Shown: piece after piece, positions 1-14,300 of the stretch
How positions within the stretch are numbered: the stretch's first letter is position 1
Layout: every line of letters starts with the position of its first letter
From: Lumbricus terrestris
Lineage: Eukaryota > Annelida > Clitellata > Crassiclitellata > Lumbricidae
Reading direction: 5' to 3'
Assembly (NCBI GenBank): GCA_949752735.1
Contig: OX457036.1
Coordinates: 88,699,187-88,763,186, forward strand
DNA length: 64,000 nucleotides
Position numbers and translations under genes: made by a program
Notes under the pieces: generated by a model
The model's input: only the letters and a program-made list of their open reading frames with translations
Database searches by the model: none
Told to the model about the DNA's origin: nothing

Positions 1-40
1 GTCAGAAATTACTGCGACGTTTGGTCTATCACCGTCGCTC

Positions 41-48
41 TATATAAA
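41..48 (+). promoter_or_regulatory. TATA box of the actin gene
   Basis: TATATAAA lies about 180 bp upstream of a strong splice donor at 222 and about 1.2 kb upstream of the actin start codon. Transcription would be expected to start about 25-30 bp downstream, near 70. No CArG (CC(A/T)6GG) box is visible in the 40 bases available upstream; the rest of the promoter lies outside the window. Confidence 0.6.
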
Positions 49-69
49 CTGACGACGCCGAAGACACAG

Positions 70-221
70 ATTATACAGACAGGAAGACATACACCGAGCA
101 ACTTGAAGCGAGTAACAGCTACTGCATACAAGAAGGTATTACATGCAAACTGAAGGTATTACATATAAACTATGCGATTGCAATTGAGATTTTAAGCTGG
201 ACTGTACTGGCAAAATCTGAG
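70..221 (+). other. Predicted 5'UTR exon of the actin gene
   Basis: The exon is inferred from a TATA box at 41-48 and the near-consensus donor CTGAG|GTGAGT whose GT is at 222-223. The matching acceptor is CTTAG at 1182-1186, preceded by an AT- and pyrimidine-rich stretch. A 5'UTR intron of about 965 bp is common in animal actin genes. The exact transcription start is a guess from TATA spacing. Confidence 0.5.
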
Positions 222-451
222 GTGAGTATATGGTACAGTGTTAAATGACCTGTCTCCAGACCATTCATTTTTTTTACCGTAGACCTATTCCACACAAATG
301 GGCCTATTTTTGAAGTGAGTACACGCTGTATATTCGCGTATACCCTCAAGTAGGCTACAACCCTGATTTCAAGACCTTGAAAAGTCACACTTTGAATGCC
401 TGTTTTTTCTCACTTCTAGATTCTGAACAGAGTAGGCCTATACTCAGTTAG

Positions 452-598
452 CATAGGCGCAATCACGTCCTAAAAGTTGGGAGGGACCAAATGAATCACG
501 TCCTAAAAGTTGGGGGGACCATAATGATAAAGTCAATGGGACCACTCAAAAGTTGGGGAGACGCGTCCCGTGGGTCCCATAGGGTGGTTGCGCCTATG
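452..598. mobile_element. hAT-type MITE in actin 5'UTR intron
   Basis: A 147-bp element has terminal inverted repeats CATAGGCGCAATCAC and GTGGTTGCGCCTATG and is flanked by a perfect 8-bp target-site duplication TCAGTTAG at 444-451 and 599-606. The 8-bp duplication is the hAT signature. It holds an internal direct repeat of about 30 bp (CACGTCCTAAAAGTTGG at about 465 and 497). It has no coding capacity. Confidence 0.8.
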
Positions 599-904
599 TC
601 AGTTAGGTACTTAATTGCTTTGATGTGGTTGTTAAACTCAAAACTCTTTCGTCAAGATCATTTTACGAGTTTGGAATGCTTTTCTTGCAGTAAATGAAGT
701 AGGGTCTAGAGAACAGTGCAGCTTTGAAGCTATGGAAATGAAGCGATGCAGACGATTTATTAGGGTTATAACAATAATTATGTTCTCTTAGGCTATACAT
801 AAAAATTTATGACTAGGTTAATATTTTCCCCTACTCTTCCCAACAGCTATGAAGAGTTTAACTGAATTGAATAATCTGTGGGAAAAAATAGCATTAGATA
901 CTGG

Positions 905-1030
905 ATCCGATATCTATGGAACTTCATAATCGTAATCTTAATCTAGAATTTCTAAAGCGCCACTCGGAAGCCAAGCGCAGGGCACCTGTTAATTCACAAG
1001 CGCTGTGTCTAGTCGGAGGGTTTGTCCAGA
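905..1030. repeat. Dispersed LINE/SINE tail fragment
   Basis: The sequence around TTTCTAAAGCGCCACTCGGA recurs with variation at about 4,690, 24,885 and 20,770, and in shorter form (AGCGCC..CTCAGAGGCGC) at about 31,870, 41,300, 45,300 and 61,910. Where longer copies exist they join to LINE reverse-transcriptase C-terminal sequence, so this is probably the 3' end of a non-LTR retrotransposon family. It lies inside the actin 5'UTR intron. Confidence 0.55.
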
Positions 1031-1152
1031 AGAGTAGGCTAGTCCAAAGGAGGTCGTGGTCATAACATAGGTTAGGCCTGTTGGCAGAGGGGTGAAAGTT
1101 TATCCAAAATAATTATGCGGCGTACTGAAAAGTCGATATAATTTGTATTTGA

Positions 1153-3327
<2,175 letters not shown>

Positions 3328-3814
3328 GACTATTCACCCACCCCTATTATTATCTATAACAATTAAACCTAAACGAAAGAAACATTAGTCACAAGGAACT
3401 TGAAAATGCTTTCTAAGACATTGAACTGAAACCATATTTTAATCAGTTAAATTCATATATTGAGAAATATGACTTTATGAGAACAACGAAACTGAATATC
3501 AATCGTTAGGATTTGTGAGGATGCTGCCCTTGCTGGTACCAATTTGAATCCGTGTCTGAAATGTAAGCATTTGATTCTTTTCCCTATAGAAACTGTTAAT
3601 AGGCCTATTTGTTAAGTTGCTTATGAAAACTCATGAATTGAATTCAATTTTATTGATGTCTTCTTTGCATGCATTTATTTTGCTTCAAAAAGCCTAATGC
3701 CAGAAGCAGAATACGATTTTGGTGTAGGCCTACTTGATTCTGGCTGTCGAAATTCATAATTTCGACACTTTTTCCGAACTAGGCTACATGTGAAAGGTGC
3801 TTGTTTTTGTATGA

Positions 3815-3820
3815 AATAAA
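3815..3820 (+). terminator. Poly(A) signal of the actin gene
   Basis: AATAAA lies 488 bp after the actin stop and is followed by AT-rich sequence. It is the first canonical AATAAA after the stop, giving a 3'UTR of about 0.5 kb. Confidence 0.55.
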
Positions 3821-4261
3821 AATGTATGAAAATTATTTTGATCAGTTAAATATATTTTAAAGAATTTATTCACCGAGTCTTTAATTGAGTTCTTAGTTAA
3901 TCAGAGCCAAACATCATTTTCCCTGTTAAATCGTGTTGTATCTAGGAGTCACATCACGATTTCTGGACGGATTAGACTTAATTTACTGCTAAAGGTATTG
4001 TTTGTAGGGCTACGGATGCACCTCCCTTTTAGTACATTCACGACCATATCCTTGCTCATCGTTTTGCCTCCCACCTTCTCCGTTGTTTCAACTATACAAT
4101 AGATAGAGGTTTCACTCTCTACTTTGGTCAATTCTGGTCGGGTAAAATCTAGTGCAAAATCTAGCACCAGTACTAGAAATTTTTACAGAAATTTCACAAA
4201 AAGTTTCAATTGATCGTCGCTCATAAAGAAACTTGTATTCTGAAGTGACAACTCTTTGGAG

Positions 4262-4549
4262 CATGTGCGTCCGCACATTGGGCAAGAGGGGCACTTATCC
4301 CCCTCCTAGAAAATCGATTTCCTATTCTTTTGACTACTACTTTTGGTTTTAAACAAATTCCTTCGCACTAAAGCGCTAATTTTACTAATCTACACAACGT
4401 GAAACTGAGACATTGAAATTTGGGAACCTCTGTGGGAAAATAACCGTGTTCTTATTTTTCTGTTTTGCATTTTAAAGACCATGCTAAAAAAATTGACCGT
4501 GGCCATTGTGCTTTGCCCCATCCTGCAAACATTTCTGCGGGCGTCCATG
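4262..4549. mobile_element. hAT-type MITE, GGGCGTCCGCA family, shared by both copies
   Basis: A 288-bp element begins CATGTGCGTCCGCACATTGG, ends GCGGGCGTCCATG, and is flanked by a perfect 8-bp duplication CTTTGGAG. The same element with the same duplication sits at 25,830-26,115, so it inserted before the segmental duplication. Related copies lie near 11,903, 12,700-13,028, 23,665 and 39,270. Confidence 0.8.
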
Positions 4550-4689
4550 CTTTGGAGACAACAATTCGATAGTGCTCGGCTTATGAGGTTTGATTAATCA
4601 ATTTAATTGGTAGATTAGCATAGCGCCGCTATCTAACAGCCCACACAAGGTTTCAACCAATGTCGCACTAAATTCAAATTGTTATTGGG

Positions 4690-5280
4690 GTAATCATAAT
4701 CGTAATCTCGAGACTTCTACAGCGCCCACAAAAGCCAAGTCGCGGGAACCAGCTTATTCACAGGCGCTCAATCAAAACAAAATCGATAGGCAGCGGGTCA
4801 AGTCCGGAGAGTCATGCAGGCAGATAGATGGACGACTAAGGTGGGTGATGCTTAGAATTGAAATGACGAGGGATGTGATGAGAAGAGGAGGAATCAGGAT
4901 AGGATTTGTGAAAGAGCAATGTTTTCAGTTTTGAGTGAAAGACCTGTGGGGAGATAGCGAGAGGTGGAGTTTTGGTGAGTTCGTATGATGGGTCGGAAGT
5001 TTGCCGAAGTGCTGGCGGAAGTTTGTTCCAGAAAGGTGGAACGGCAATGGCTATGGAGCGGTATGCGAATTTCAGTGATGAAGTGATGGGAGGGCGAATC
5101 AGTGTAATGGAGGATGAGGAGCGCGTTGAATGGGGTGTCTGGATGGTGAACAACTGACGAAGGTAGAACGGCTGGGATGATTGAAGTGTATTGTAGCCTA
5201 AGTGAGTGAGAGGACTTTGTATTCGATGCGTTCAGTTATTTTGAGCCAGTGAAGTGATTTCAGGACAGGAGTGATGTGGT
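4690..5280 (-). mobile_element. LINE 3' fragment with reverse-transcriptase C-terminal tail
   Basis: Reading the minus strand from about 5,150 gives RSIAIAVPPFWNKLPPALRQ followed by FHSKLKTLLFH, the conserved WN.LP...F...LKT.LF tail after the reverse-transcriptase domain of many non-LTR elements. The low-coordinate end carries the AGCGCC repeat tail (about 4,700-4,790). It is absent at the homologous place in copy 2, so it inserted after the duplication or was lost there. 5'-truncated. Confidence 0.65.
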
Positions 5281-5299
5281 GACGTTTGGGGGTTTTTCG

Positions 5300-5773
5300 T
5301 CACTGCACTGGCGAGGGCATTGAAAATATTTCAAACAGAACAAAAGTTATATCACTTTTAGTGAGGTCACCCACCGTTTTTTGACTTTTTTTGAATCATC
5401 AAAAAGTAGGGTGGTCTCACTAAAAGGGATAAAACTTTTGTTTTGTTTGAAATATTTTTATGAAATCTGGCCATCATATGTATATATGAATTGTCTATTA
5501 ACCTGTAAAAAATCTCGAAATTCCTACTTTTGGCCAAGATATTGGCAAAAACCTACTTTTTGTTGCGTTACGTTTTTGAATCGTCAAAAAACGGTGGGTG
5601 GCATTCCTAAAAGTGGCATACCTTTTGGTTTGTTTGAAATATTTTGATGAAATCTGGCCATCAAATGTAAATATGAATTGTCTTTAAGACTGTAGAATTT
5701 CATGTCGAAATTCTTACTTTTGGTCAAGATATTGGCAAAAAACCTAGAGGGTCTTTTTTTGGCCCACCCTGTA
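5300..5773. mobile_element. Mariner-type terminal fragment with internal direct and inverted repeats
   Basis: The right end GGCCCACCCTGTA (5,761-5,773) is a mirror of the CAGGGTGG termini of the mariner relic at 56,263. Inside, a ~200-bp unit is repeated directly (about 5,440-5,545 and 5,635-5,745, TGAAATCTGGCCATCA). A segment at 5,320-5,385 is the inverted counterpart of 5,580-5,645. No coding sequence; present only in copy 1. Confidence 0.5.
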
Positions 5774-6065
5774 CATGTAAGTGAATCTGATATTAAATGT
5801 TTCTAACATCGCAGAGACGTTGATGTAATGTAGCCTAAGAGTTATGTAATAGTTGTGTAAGACAAGAGTTACTCCAGAGTCCAGACTACTTCTCTTCGCG
5901 TTCTTCTAGAATCTAGACTTTTCATGGATGAGGTCTGCTATGGTCATCAGAGTGGATCCTGTGGATCTGTTGTTGTCAAACGGTTCCAAACTGGTAGCAG
6001 TAAGCTGTGTCGCAGAATAAAGCAATGCAGAATAGAAGACAATTGATTTCTAGCTGAGTATTCTT

Positions 6066-6071
6066 TTTATT
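6066..6071 (-). terminator. Poly(A) signal of lectin gene copy 1
   Basis: AATAAA on the minus strand lies about 300 bp beyond the lectin stop codon. The same signal is conserved at 26,816-26,821 in copy 2. Confidence 0.5.
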
Positions 6072-6374
6072 TTCATCGACGATTTTTTTGGAACAAACGG
6101 TCATGTTGTTTTACCAACTAACTTAGGAATAATGAGTTGCCCACAGGCCGCTAACAGAGCTATTGCAAGTTTCATATTTTGAGACAGACTATTCCGCAAT
6201 GCATTGCATGCAATTACTTCGTCTCTATAATGCATGTAGGACTAAATCATTACAGTTAATATTGTCGCATTGTTTAACAATTATAAACACAAAAACAGAA
6301 GATCAACTCCGTGACCATGGATGCGTTGCTACAAACCACTTCCACTCAGAAAATAATGTCACCACCGGTGCACT

Positions 6375-6667
6375 CTACCAAGGACCGTACTCGCACAAGG
6401 CGCAGAACGCACGAGTGCACCCGACGTCGTTCCACCCAAAATTCTTATTCTGCCAGAGGTGTACACAACTGTCAGGTTTTGTTGCCTTGCAGCTGGGCTC
6501 CACAGGTAACCAATTCGTGTAACTCAGCGGCATTGTCGCGGCATCATTCAGCTTCCACACGTAGGTGTCGCAGACTTTAGCCGGGTCCAGAGTCCGACAA
6601 CCGATCCATATAAAGTTTCCAGAACTAATGTCTCCAGGATATAAACAGACGCTGGACGCGCTGACCA
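6375..6667 (-). CDS. Lectin copy 1 exon 5: C-terminal half of the C-type lectin domain
   Basis: The exon starts in phase 1 after acceptor TAATTGCAG and ends CALCEYGPW-stop. It contains GNFIWIGC, YTNWLPVEPSC, DSCVHLW and GWNDVGC. The EPS in place of EPN is notable because this tripeptide sets sugar specificity in calcium-dependent lectins. Confidence 0.88.
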
Positions 6668-9600
6668 CTGCAATTAGGAACAACACACCGGTTAAAATCG
6701 CTGCTGACGCTGTAGAGTTGACGGAGAACTTTTCGGTTAACGGCAACGCTTTTTAGCTGGCTTATAAAGAAGAAGGAAATAGGTCTAATACCAATACCAA
6801 TAGGCCTACCAATACAGTGCCAATACTTTCAAACCCTATAGCTTCTTCAAAGGCTCTTTGTCTGCTCAGAACGCTTGAAACGCTTTGGAAGTATCGGTGT
6901 TCAGTATAACTTACAGTTATTGCCGTGTCTCTGGGTGAATATTGTAACGTAGCAACATCTTGTTCATTAGTAAAGCTATTTGCTGTTTCATATTCATTTA
7001 TCAGCCATGCACAGATTGCAGCAGCATAGGCTACTGTTTCTCGTGGGGTCAGTTCCATTTGCCACAATGTTTCAATTAACCAACAGTAATTAGTCTACTG
7101 TAATTGAATTGACGTGCGACCCGGTGGCTGATTGGTAACGCGCTTGCTCACGGAGCGGGCGGTTATTTGCGGTTCAACTCCGGGTAACGACCTTGGGCAA
7201 GTTGTTTACGCACACGTGCCTCTGTCAACAAGCAGTATAATTTGGTACCGGCGTAAGCTGGGAAGTAAACGGCAAGTCCTGGAAAACACTAACCCCGTGT
7301 CCAGGACCTTGGGATTCGTTCATTGCCGGCTCAGGGCTAAGAAAAGGAGATGAGCGCCTTCTCCTACGGGCCTTCGGCCCATGGTGGACTTTACTTTTTA
7401 ATTGAATTGACTTGACGGAAATTATCTGAATTTGGTTATCTCGTGGGTCTACGCGCTTCTGCATAAAAATATGTAGACGAGATAGTTTGTGCCATAATTG
7501 TCTAAAACGGGGCTTTCCGTTTTTTTTATTATTTTTCCTAAACCTTTGTTTTCTCGTTTCCTATTAGGCCTACTCGTGTCGTTTTATTCCGTTTTTCATA
7601 TTCTTTGCAACTTTATTTATTTATTTATTTTTCTCTCTGTTATTATTTTCCTTGGTTTTAGTCTATTTGTGTTTGATATTCCATACGTTCTCGTTGTACT
7701 CTTAAGTACTCGGCTAACTAATGCCAGTATTTAATTGGGAAATAAGCGTAGGTCTACATGTAGTAGGTCCCTTCAAAAAATGATATTTATAAGAGTTATT
7801 TTGATAAACTTCGTAGGCATATAGGCCTATAAATAAAAATTTTATGTACAATATTTAGTACACATCTGTAGTCTTTAGGTTCACTTCTGATTAGATTTTA
7901 GTTGCGTTATGTCGATCAGCATGAACTTATGCGGACTTATGGTCTACGTTTACAATTTATGTACATTTGAAAAGATTTCAATTCCTTTCATTTTTCTCAA
8001 TTTCTTATTAGGAAAATATCATAAGAAAAAATAACTGCTGCACATTAATTTCGCTTAGGCCTATAATTAATTTTGGCCTACTGATAAAGGTGCATTGTTT
8101 GTGGAGTAAGATAAAATTGCATAGACTAGGTTTTCAAATTTAAAATGCAGTTTACGATGTAAGTATTGTAACAAAGTCAAATTAATATCGGTTTCCGTTC
8201 TTTTGACGTCTTTCCGTTTTTCATTTTTTCGAATAAGACGACGTTTTCGGGGTTTTTTCTATTCCGTTTCAATCGTTTTACATCTATTGCTTGCGCATAT
8301 CGGTGCTTGCATGTTTTGCTCTTCTAGTAAACAGTGCAACGCTTGCTCTTTGTAATAATACTCTGTATCCTAAACAGTCATCATTGCAGTAAACAGTTGT
8401 GGTTCAGATTGGTCGGCTATAGACCTATAGGCCTAAGCTTATATCCACTATTCACTACATGTCGCGATGTTGAATGACCAGAAATCGTGAGGGAAACCTG
8501 AACCGTATTTGCGTCCGATAGGCCCTATACCTGCCGATGGTTTTGAAACCTTGATACAGTCTAATTAAACTCTGCAACACTTTTATCGACGCCTTAAACT
8601 TCGACGCTTGAAGCACGTGTAGCGAAGTGTCACTTCAGTGAAAAGCAGAATTGTTAGGGTTTCTGTGATTAATGTTAATGGAAGGATTTCTACAGCGTGC
8701 ACTTACATAGGCCTACTGTGCAGTATGATATTCAAATGAGGCGCAGCACTTACTTAATTCTGCCTGAAGAAACGTTCCAGTGGCATTCTGTTCAGTTTCG
8801 CTGCTTATCATAACCAAGTATGAACCCTTGTATTGCTGTTGACATGAACTGTTGGCATCACTCCACGTCAACGCCTGTATTAGAGCCTTATAGCAGTTGC
8901 CGAGTGCTGAGATATTCTTGAAGCCAGGTGGACAAGTTGCTAAAAAAATATATAATAAATACAGGAGCCATAGATACTCTACGGATTAGGAAACTAACGA
9001 ATCTAACAATAGATAACATAGGTTGTGATAAAAGTGCAACCCCTCACAGATTTCACTGCATGGGCAACGTGACTGCGAAAGAGTGAATAATGCAATGTAG
9101 ATATATATATATATATATTACCTGTTCTATTTCAAGTTTTTCAGGTGCGACAATAGGATACCCATGAGAATATAAATATAAATATACGAAGAAATTTCTA
9201 ATTCAGATACTTACTGACTAATTCCTTTGAGGTCCAAGAGTAGTTGTAACTCAGATAACCAGGAGCGGTTGTTACAAAAGTAAACGACTTGACTGTAGGA
9301 AAATATGCAGGAATGAGGATATACGTTGACACTTGATCGTTAGTCGATTTGATAGTTGCATTGTTCACTGGATTTTTGTTGGAGTCATACCACTGAAGGG
9401 AGGGCATAAAACTCCCTCTGATAGAAGTTAGGGTGCACGTTAGATTTAGGTAATCTTGAAGCACTATCTCTCCAGTGCTGCTGTTGTGGTAACATACTGG
9501 TTGTTCTAAAACTAAAAACAACAACAAAACATCAAAACTCAATGCTTATTGTAAGTTACAAATGTGAGCTGCATATTCAACAATTAGGTTATATAGTCGA

Positions 9601-11263
9601 TAGATTATTATCATCTGAAGCACATATAAAAGGCTGAGAGACAATTTATTATTTAAAATATTAGGGTTCGCTTCTTTATGTGTAGACCTACTTAGTACTT
9701 GCTTAAGCTACTTGTACTTAAGTTAGTAAGTACATATAATTATTAATTGTCTCTTAGCTTTCATTTGCACCAATTCGCCAGACTATAAGACGTATGTCTT
9801 CCTAACCACCAGCAGTACCCGCATTTCAATTTTTGGATAGGTACTCTTCTGAAAATGAAACTAAAGAGCTTTCCAATAAGAATTCCTCTTTTTTTATATT
9901 TTGCACAGCTATGGATCGAGTGCACTCAGCCTACACCCCAAAACCCACCACAATGATATTTAGAACGCATACCAGTCTTAGATAGCCGGGCATTCTGATA
10001 TGTAAGATTTGCATGAATAAAATTTGACAAAATTCTAACCCGGATAGGTTACTGTCACTGCCACAAGGCATCCAGACAAGCTACAGAAGTTTGGAGTTTA
10101 CGATTAGGTGTTCAGAACTACAACTGCGGGGAAAACTAATAGTCTTTCATATTCCGAATTATGTTAGGCCTCAAGACTGCCAAAGGCTTGATTAATTTCC
10201 ATATGCGAAATATTTTACCCAGTACAGTCACATTCGATGTCGCAGGCGAAGAGAGTGGGTCTTCGCATGTGTATTTGCCAGCATGACCGAGACTTGGGTT
10301 AGGTATGACGAGGCTGCAGCCAAAGTCTGAGCTATCAACATCGTACGACCCATTAAACATATTCAACACGTGACAATCGTCGACGATGACAAACGTCGCT
10401 TTGGATTTGAAGTCCGTGAAATTCCATCGCACGTGTTGAGTTGACCTCCTGCAGTTGAGTCTGGCGCTGTTGCCAACCTCCAAGACAACGACGCTAGGCG
10501 GCGACACATTGACGCTAGTTGGCGATACACTGGCACCAGTTGGCGACACATTGACGCTAGTTGGCGACACATTGACGCTAGTTGGCGATGTACTGACGCT
10601 CTTTGGTGACGTACTGACGCTTGCTGGCGACACAACGACACAAGATGTCTGAAATATAAAACTCAATTTCCAGAAATCGGCAGTCTTATGTTAAACGCCT
10701 GTTTCTCTTTCTCTCTTCGTCTATTATATTTTTGTTGCCAACTTTCTCTGTCTCTGCCTCTTTCTCTCTTTTATCTGTCTTTGTTGCTCTCTTTCTATCT
10801 ATCGCTCTCAGTCTCTGCGGCTCTGTCTTCCTCCGTCTCTCTCTTTATCTGGCTCTGTCTCTGTCCACTTTTCTCTTTCTTACTTTCCCTCTGTCTCTCT
10901 CACACACTCTCTCAGTAGTAGTGTACTACCTAGTGCATCTGACCAAGCACAGCCTTCAAAATAATCAAAAATAACCAAGCACAGCTTTCAAAATAACCAA
11001 AATAACCAAGCACAGCCTTCAAAATAACCAAAATAACCAAGCACAACGTTCACAAAGCTATAATCACCATTGATGGGGACCGTCCCTCTGTCTCCCCCTA
11101 AGTCTCCGCTCATAACAACGACAATCATCTTAGCCGCGATTACAAAGATACAACTACATAGCAGCATATCACAGGACCAAACCACCTCATGCACAGCGGG
11201 TATTAGTTCCCCGAGCCCCACATCACAAAGTCCTACTACTTCTCTCTGTCTCACTCTCTCTCC

Positions 11264-11326
<63 letters not shown>

Positions 11327-14300
11327 ACTTTCTTTCTCTCTTTCTCTCTTTCTCTCCCTCTCAATCTCTCTCTTTTTCTGTTTGTCTGTCTCAGACTGTC
11401 TGACTCACTCTCTCTTTTTCTCAGTCTCTGTCTTTCTCTATCTTTCTGTCTGCCTGTCACTGCCTATCTCTGCCTGGTTCTCTGTATGTCTGTCTGTCTT
11501 CTGTCTCTCATAGTCTCTCTCTGTCTCTTTCTGTCTCTTTCTTTCTCTTTCTTTCTCTTAGGGCGTTTGAGTGTGACGATTGCTGCAAAATAGCCTAAGA
11601 AAAATTGCTGTTTTATGTCCAATAAAGTTACTACCATCTCATTATATAGAATTTTGTCATACACGCTGCTGACTGTGTAATTTTATGATTTTAAACTAGG
11701 AACGTGTGATATCAAAAAAGATTTTTAAAGCCTTTAAATCAGCGGTTCTCAACCTTTTAGAGCGACGACCCCTTGGTAACATTTTGAAAGTTGTGACGAC
11801 CCCAGCAACAAAATTGTTCGAGTTTCCCCCCACCCCGCCACAACATTGTTGCCATTGTCCATTGTTATGCATTTTCACTGCATAATTCGAAAACTGCTCC
11901 CATGGGCGCCCGCACATAGGGGCAAGGGGGGCACTTGCCCCCCCTGGAAAATTGAAACCTATGTTTCTTAACTACTAGCCTACTTTTGGGTTTTTAACAA
12001 ATTTCTTTGCATTAATGCACCAATGATACGAATGATACAGACAGTGAAAGTCAGAAATCTAGGCCTACATTTAGAGATCTCTATAGAAATAAACACACTC
12101 TTATAACTTTCTGCCTTGCATGTTCAAGCTCTTTCTAAAAACTCTTACAATGACCATTGGCTTTGAACCTTCCTGTGGGCACCCATGCAAACAGCAGGCC
12201 TATCGATTATGGCCTACTTAAGTGGAACCCAGCTGTAATGCAATTAATCACAACTGCAAAAAATTAAATACTAACGCAAAAATTTGAAAATTTCTCAAAG
12301 TACACTGAAATTTCACCAGGTAGATCTGCTTATTCACCAGCATTGTAATTATATAAATCAAGTCTGCTATAATCCAGGCTCCATTTTGTCCATTTAACAA
12401 GCTGCCAGTACAGAATCCAGGGAAGTCAAACTGTAGATAAACACTTGACTCTGGTTATCACGCCTCAGGATTTACACTCAAAACTGACAAAGAGATCTGT
12501 TAAAAAGAATTGATACCCACACTCATCTGATCCTCCACCTTCCTAAAAGACATTCGCATTAACAGCTACTCTGGCCCTCTGGCTACCAGACTCGGACCTC
12601 TTTCTGACTGCTCCTGGGAATAGGCTTCTGACTCGATGCAGAACAAGTGAAACTGCTGGTGCCCAGCGATTGACTTTCGAGTGGCGCTTTAGAAGCAACT
12701 AGAGGAGCAATTGCCCCTTGAAAACTGATACTTTTTTGTTCATTTATTCATTCTTTCATTCTATGGACTTATATAACGCACCTTTAGTAAACTACTTTTT
12801 AACGTCTACTTTTTGATTTTTTAAACAAATTTCTAAGGAAACTGTTCGTATTAAAAATTATACACAAAATGAAATCGAAAAATTTGCATAAGAAACCTCT
12901 TTGAAAAATACCCGTATTCCTAATTTCCATGCAGCATTGCATTTTCAAGCTCTTGCTAGTACAAAATTTAATCGGGACCATCGTAAAAATTTTGCCCCCC
13001 CCTGCAAAAATTTCTGCGGGCGCCCATGACTGCTCCTGACAATTGTGTGAGGTTTCCTGGCTCATGCGATTCTGAGAGCTAGCCTAGCCTACCTTTTCAA
13101 TAATTTCAAGGTTAGGTTTCATAATTATGTATAATTTTATTGGGCTTGTGAAACTTCAACAGGTTCCACGTCTTAATTGCTATTGGAACTTCCCCAAACT
13201 CTCCATCTCAAGTGTGTCTTCTTGGCGTCATCAGCTTTGTTCTTCAAATACTGGTCATGCTTTCCTGCATAGTTAGGATGTTTAGTAGCCTACATGAAGG
13301 CTGAATGGCGCTTCTGTTTTTTTATGGGTTTCATCGATTCGACCGACAAAATGTCATTACAAATAAAATGTTGTATATGTGGCGTCCGACCCTCAGCAGA
13401 CAACGCCTGCGCCGCTTCTCTCTTGCCCTCGGCCGCAAGCGCCTCTGTATGACCGGGTCGGTCTTTCTCGGTGGCCCCTGCACCATCAAGAGTCTCTGAC
13501 AGCCCAAGACCCGAGAGACCCGCGCTCTTACCAGGATTGCCTGGATCTCCCGAGTCGCTGTCGGCGGCGTGTTCGCCGTTATCACTTTCACTGACGGTCG
13601 AAGAAGCCCCTGATACCGACGCCTGCGACCGGGTGTGCAACGCCGTATCGTCGGACCCGCTCTCTGCCGAGTCCGCGGTCGCCGAGTAGGCGACGTCCTG
13701 AGATGGAGGATGGCCGACTCCCAACACAGGGTCCGTTGTCCCACCGGCAGAACGGCCTCGCCGTGCGCCACCCGTCGCGCCTTCGGTCCTTGTCTTCTTG
13801 CCCTGTTCGTCTTTACTCTTGCGCACCATGCTGCACTTGGCGGCCACTGAGCCCTCGCCACCAACGGGGACTACTGAGCGCATGCCCTGTCCCGTCGCCC
13901 ACAGTGACTGAAACCATGACCATTCCAGCGGCCCGAGGCCGAGGATGCGCCACGACCGTGCTCCCATCTCGGTAACAGTGAATCCCACGGAGAGACGGCT
14001 CACGCTGCTCACACGCTACCGGGCAGAGTCGAGCTGAAGCCCGGCAGCGATCGAGACCGGCAGCGGCCGAACTCCCAACTTTGACACTTAGCCTGTCACT
14101 GGAACACGCGCCGCCGCCGTGTACCAAGTACGCGGCGCGCTTCCCGAGTGCTCGCCTCACTCGTCCACCGATCAACAGCGATAACCGGCCTTCCCCGAGA
14201 CTTGGTCTTCTCGGCCGCTCGGAAGAGCGGGGTAGTGGATGCTGGTCTGTTTCCCGTAGAAACGGACAAAAATAAAAGACCTGGCGGTCTTGGGGGGACA

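Noticed and set aside
6163..6580. Plus-strand open frames overlapping the lectin last exon (and 26,947-27,327)
   Set aside because: Antisense shadows of the real minus-strand CTLD exon.
11070..11513. 147-codon Ser/Leu-rich open frame, and its copy-2 counterparts at 33,170-33,776
   Set aside because: Low-complexity product of the TC-rich tract within lectin intron 1.
13290..14012. 240-codon minus-strand open frame in GC-rich DNA
   Set aside because: Low-complexity Ser/Gly/Ala-rich translation, with open frames on both strands caused by high G+C. It sits inside a probable solo LTR and contains no known domain.
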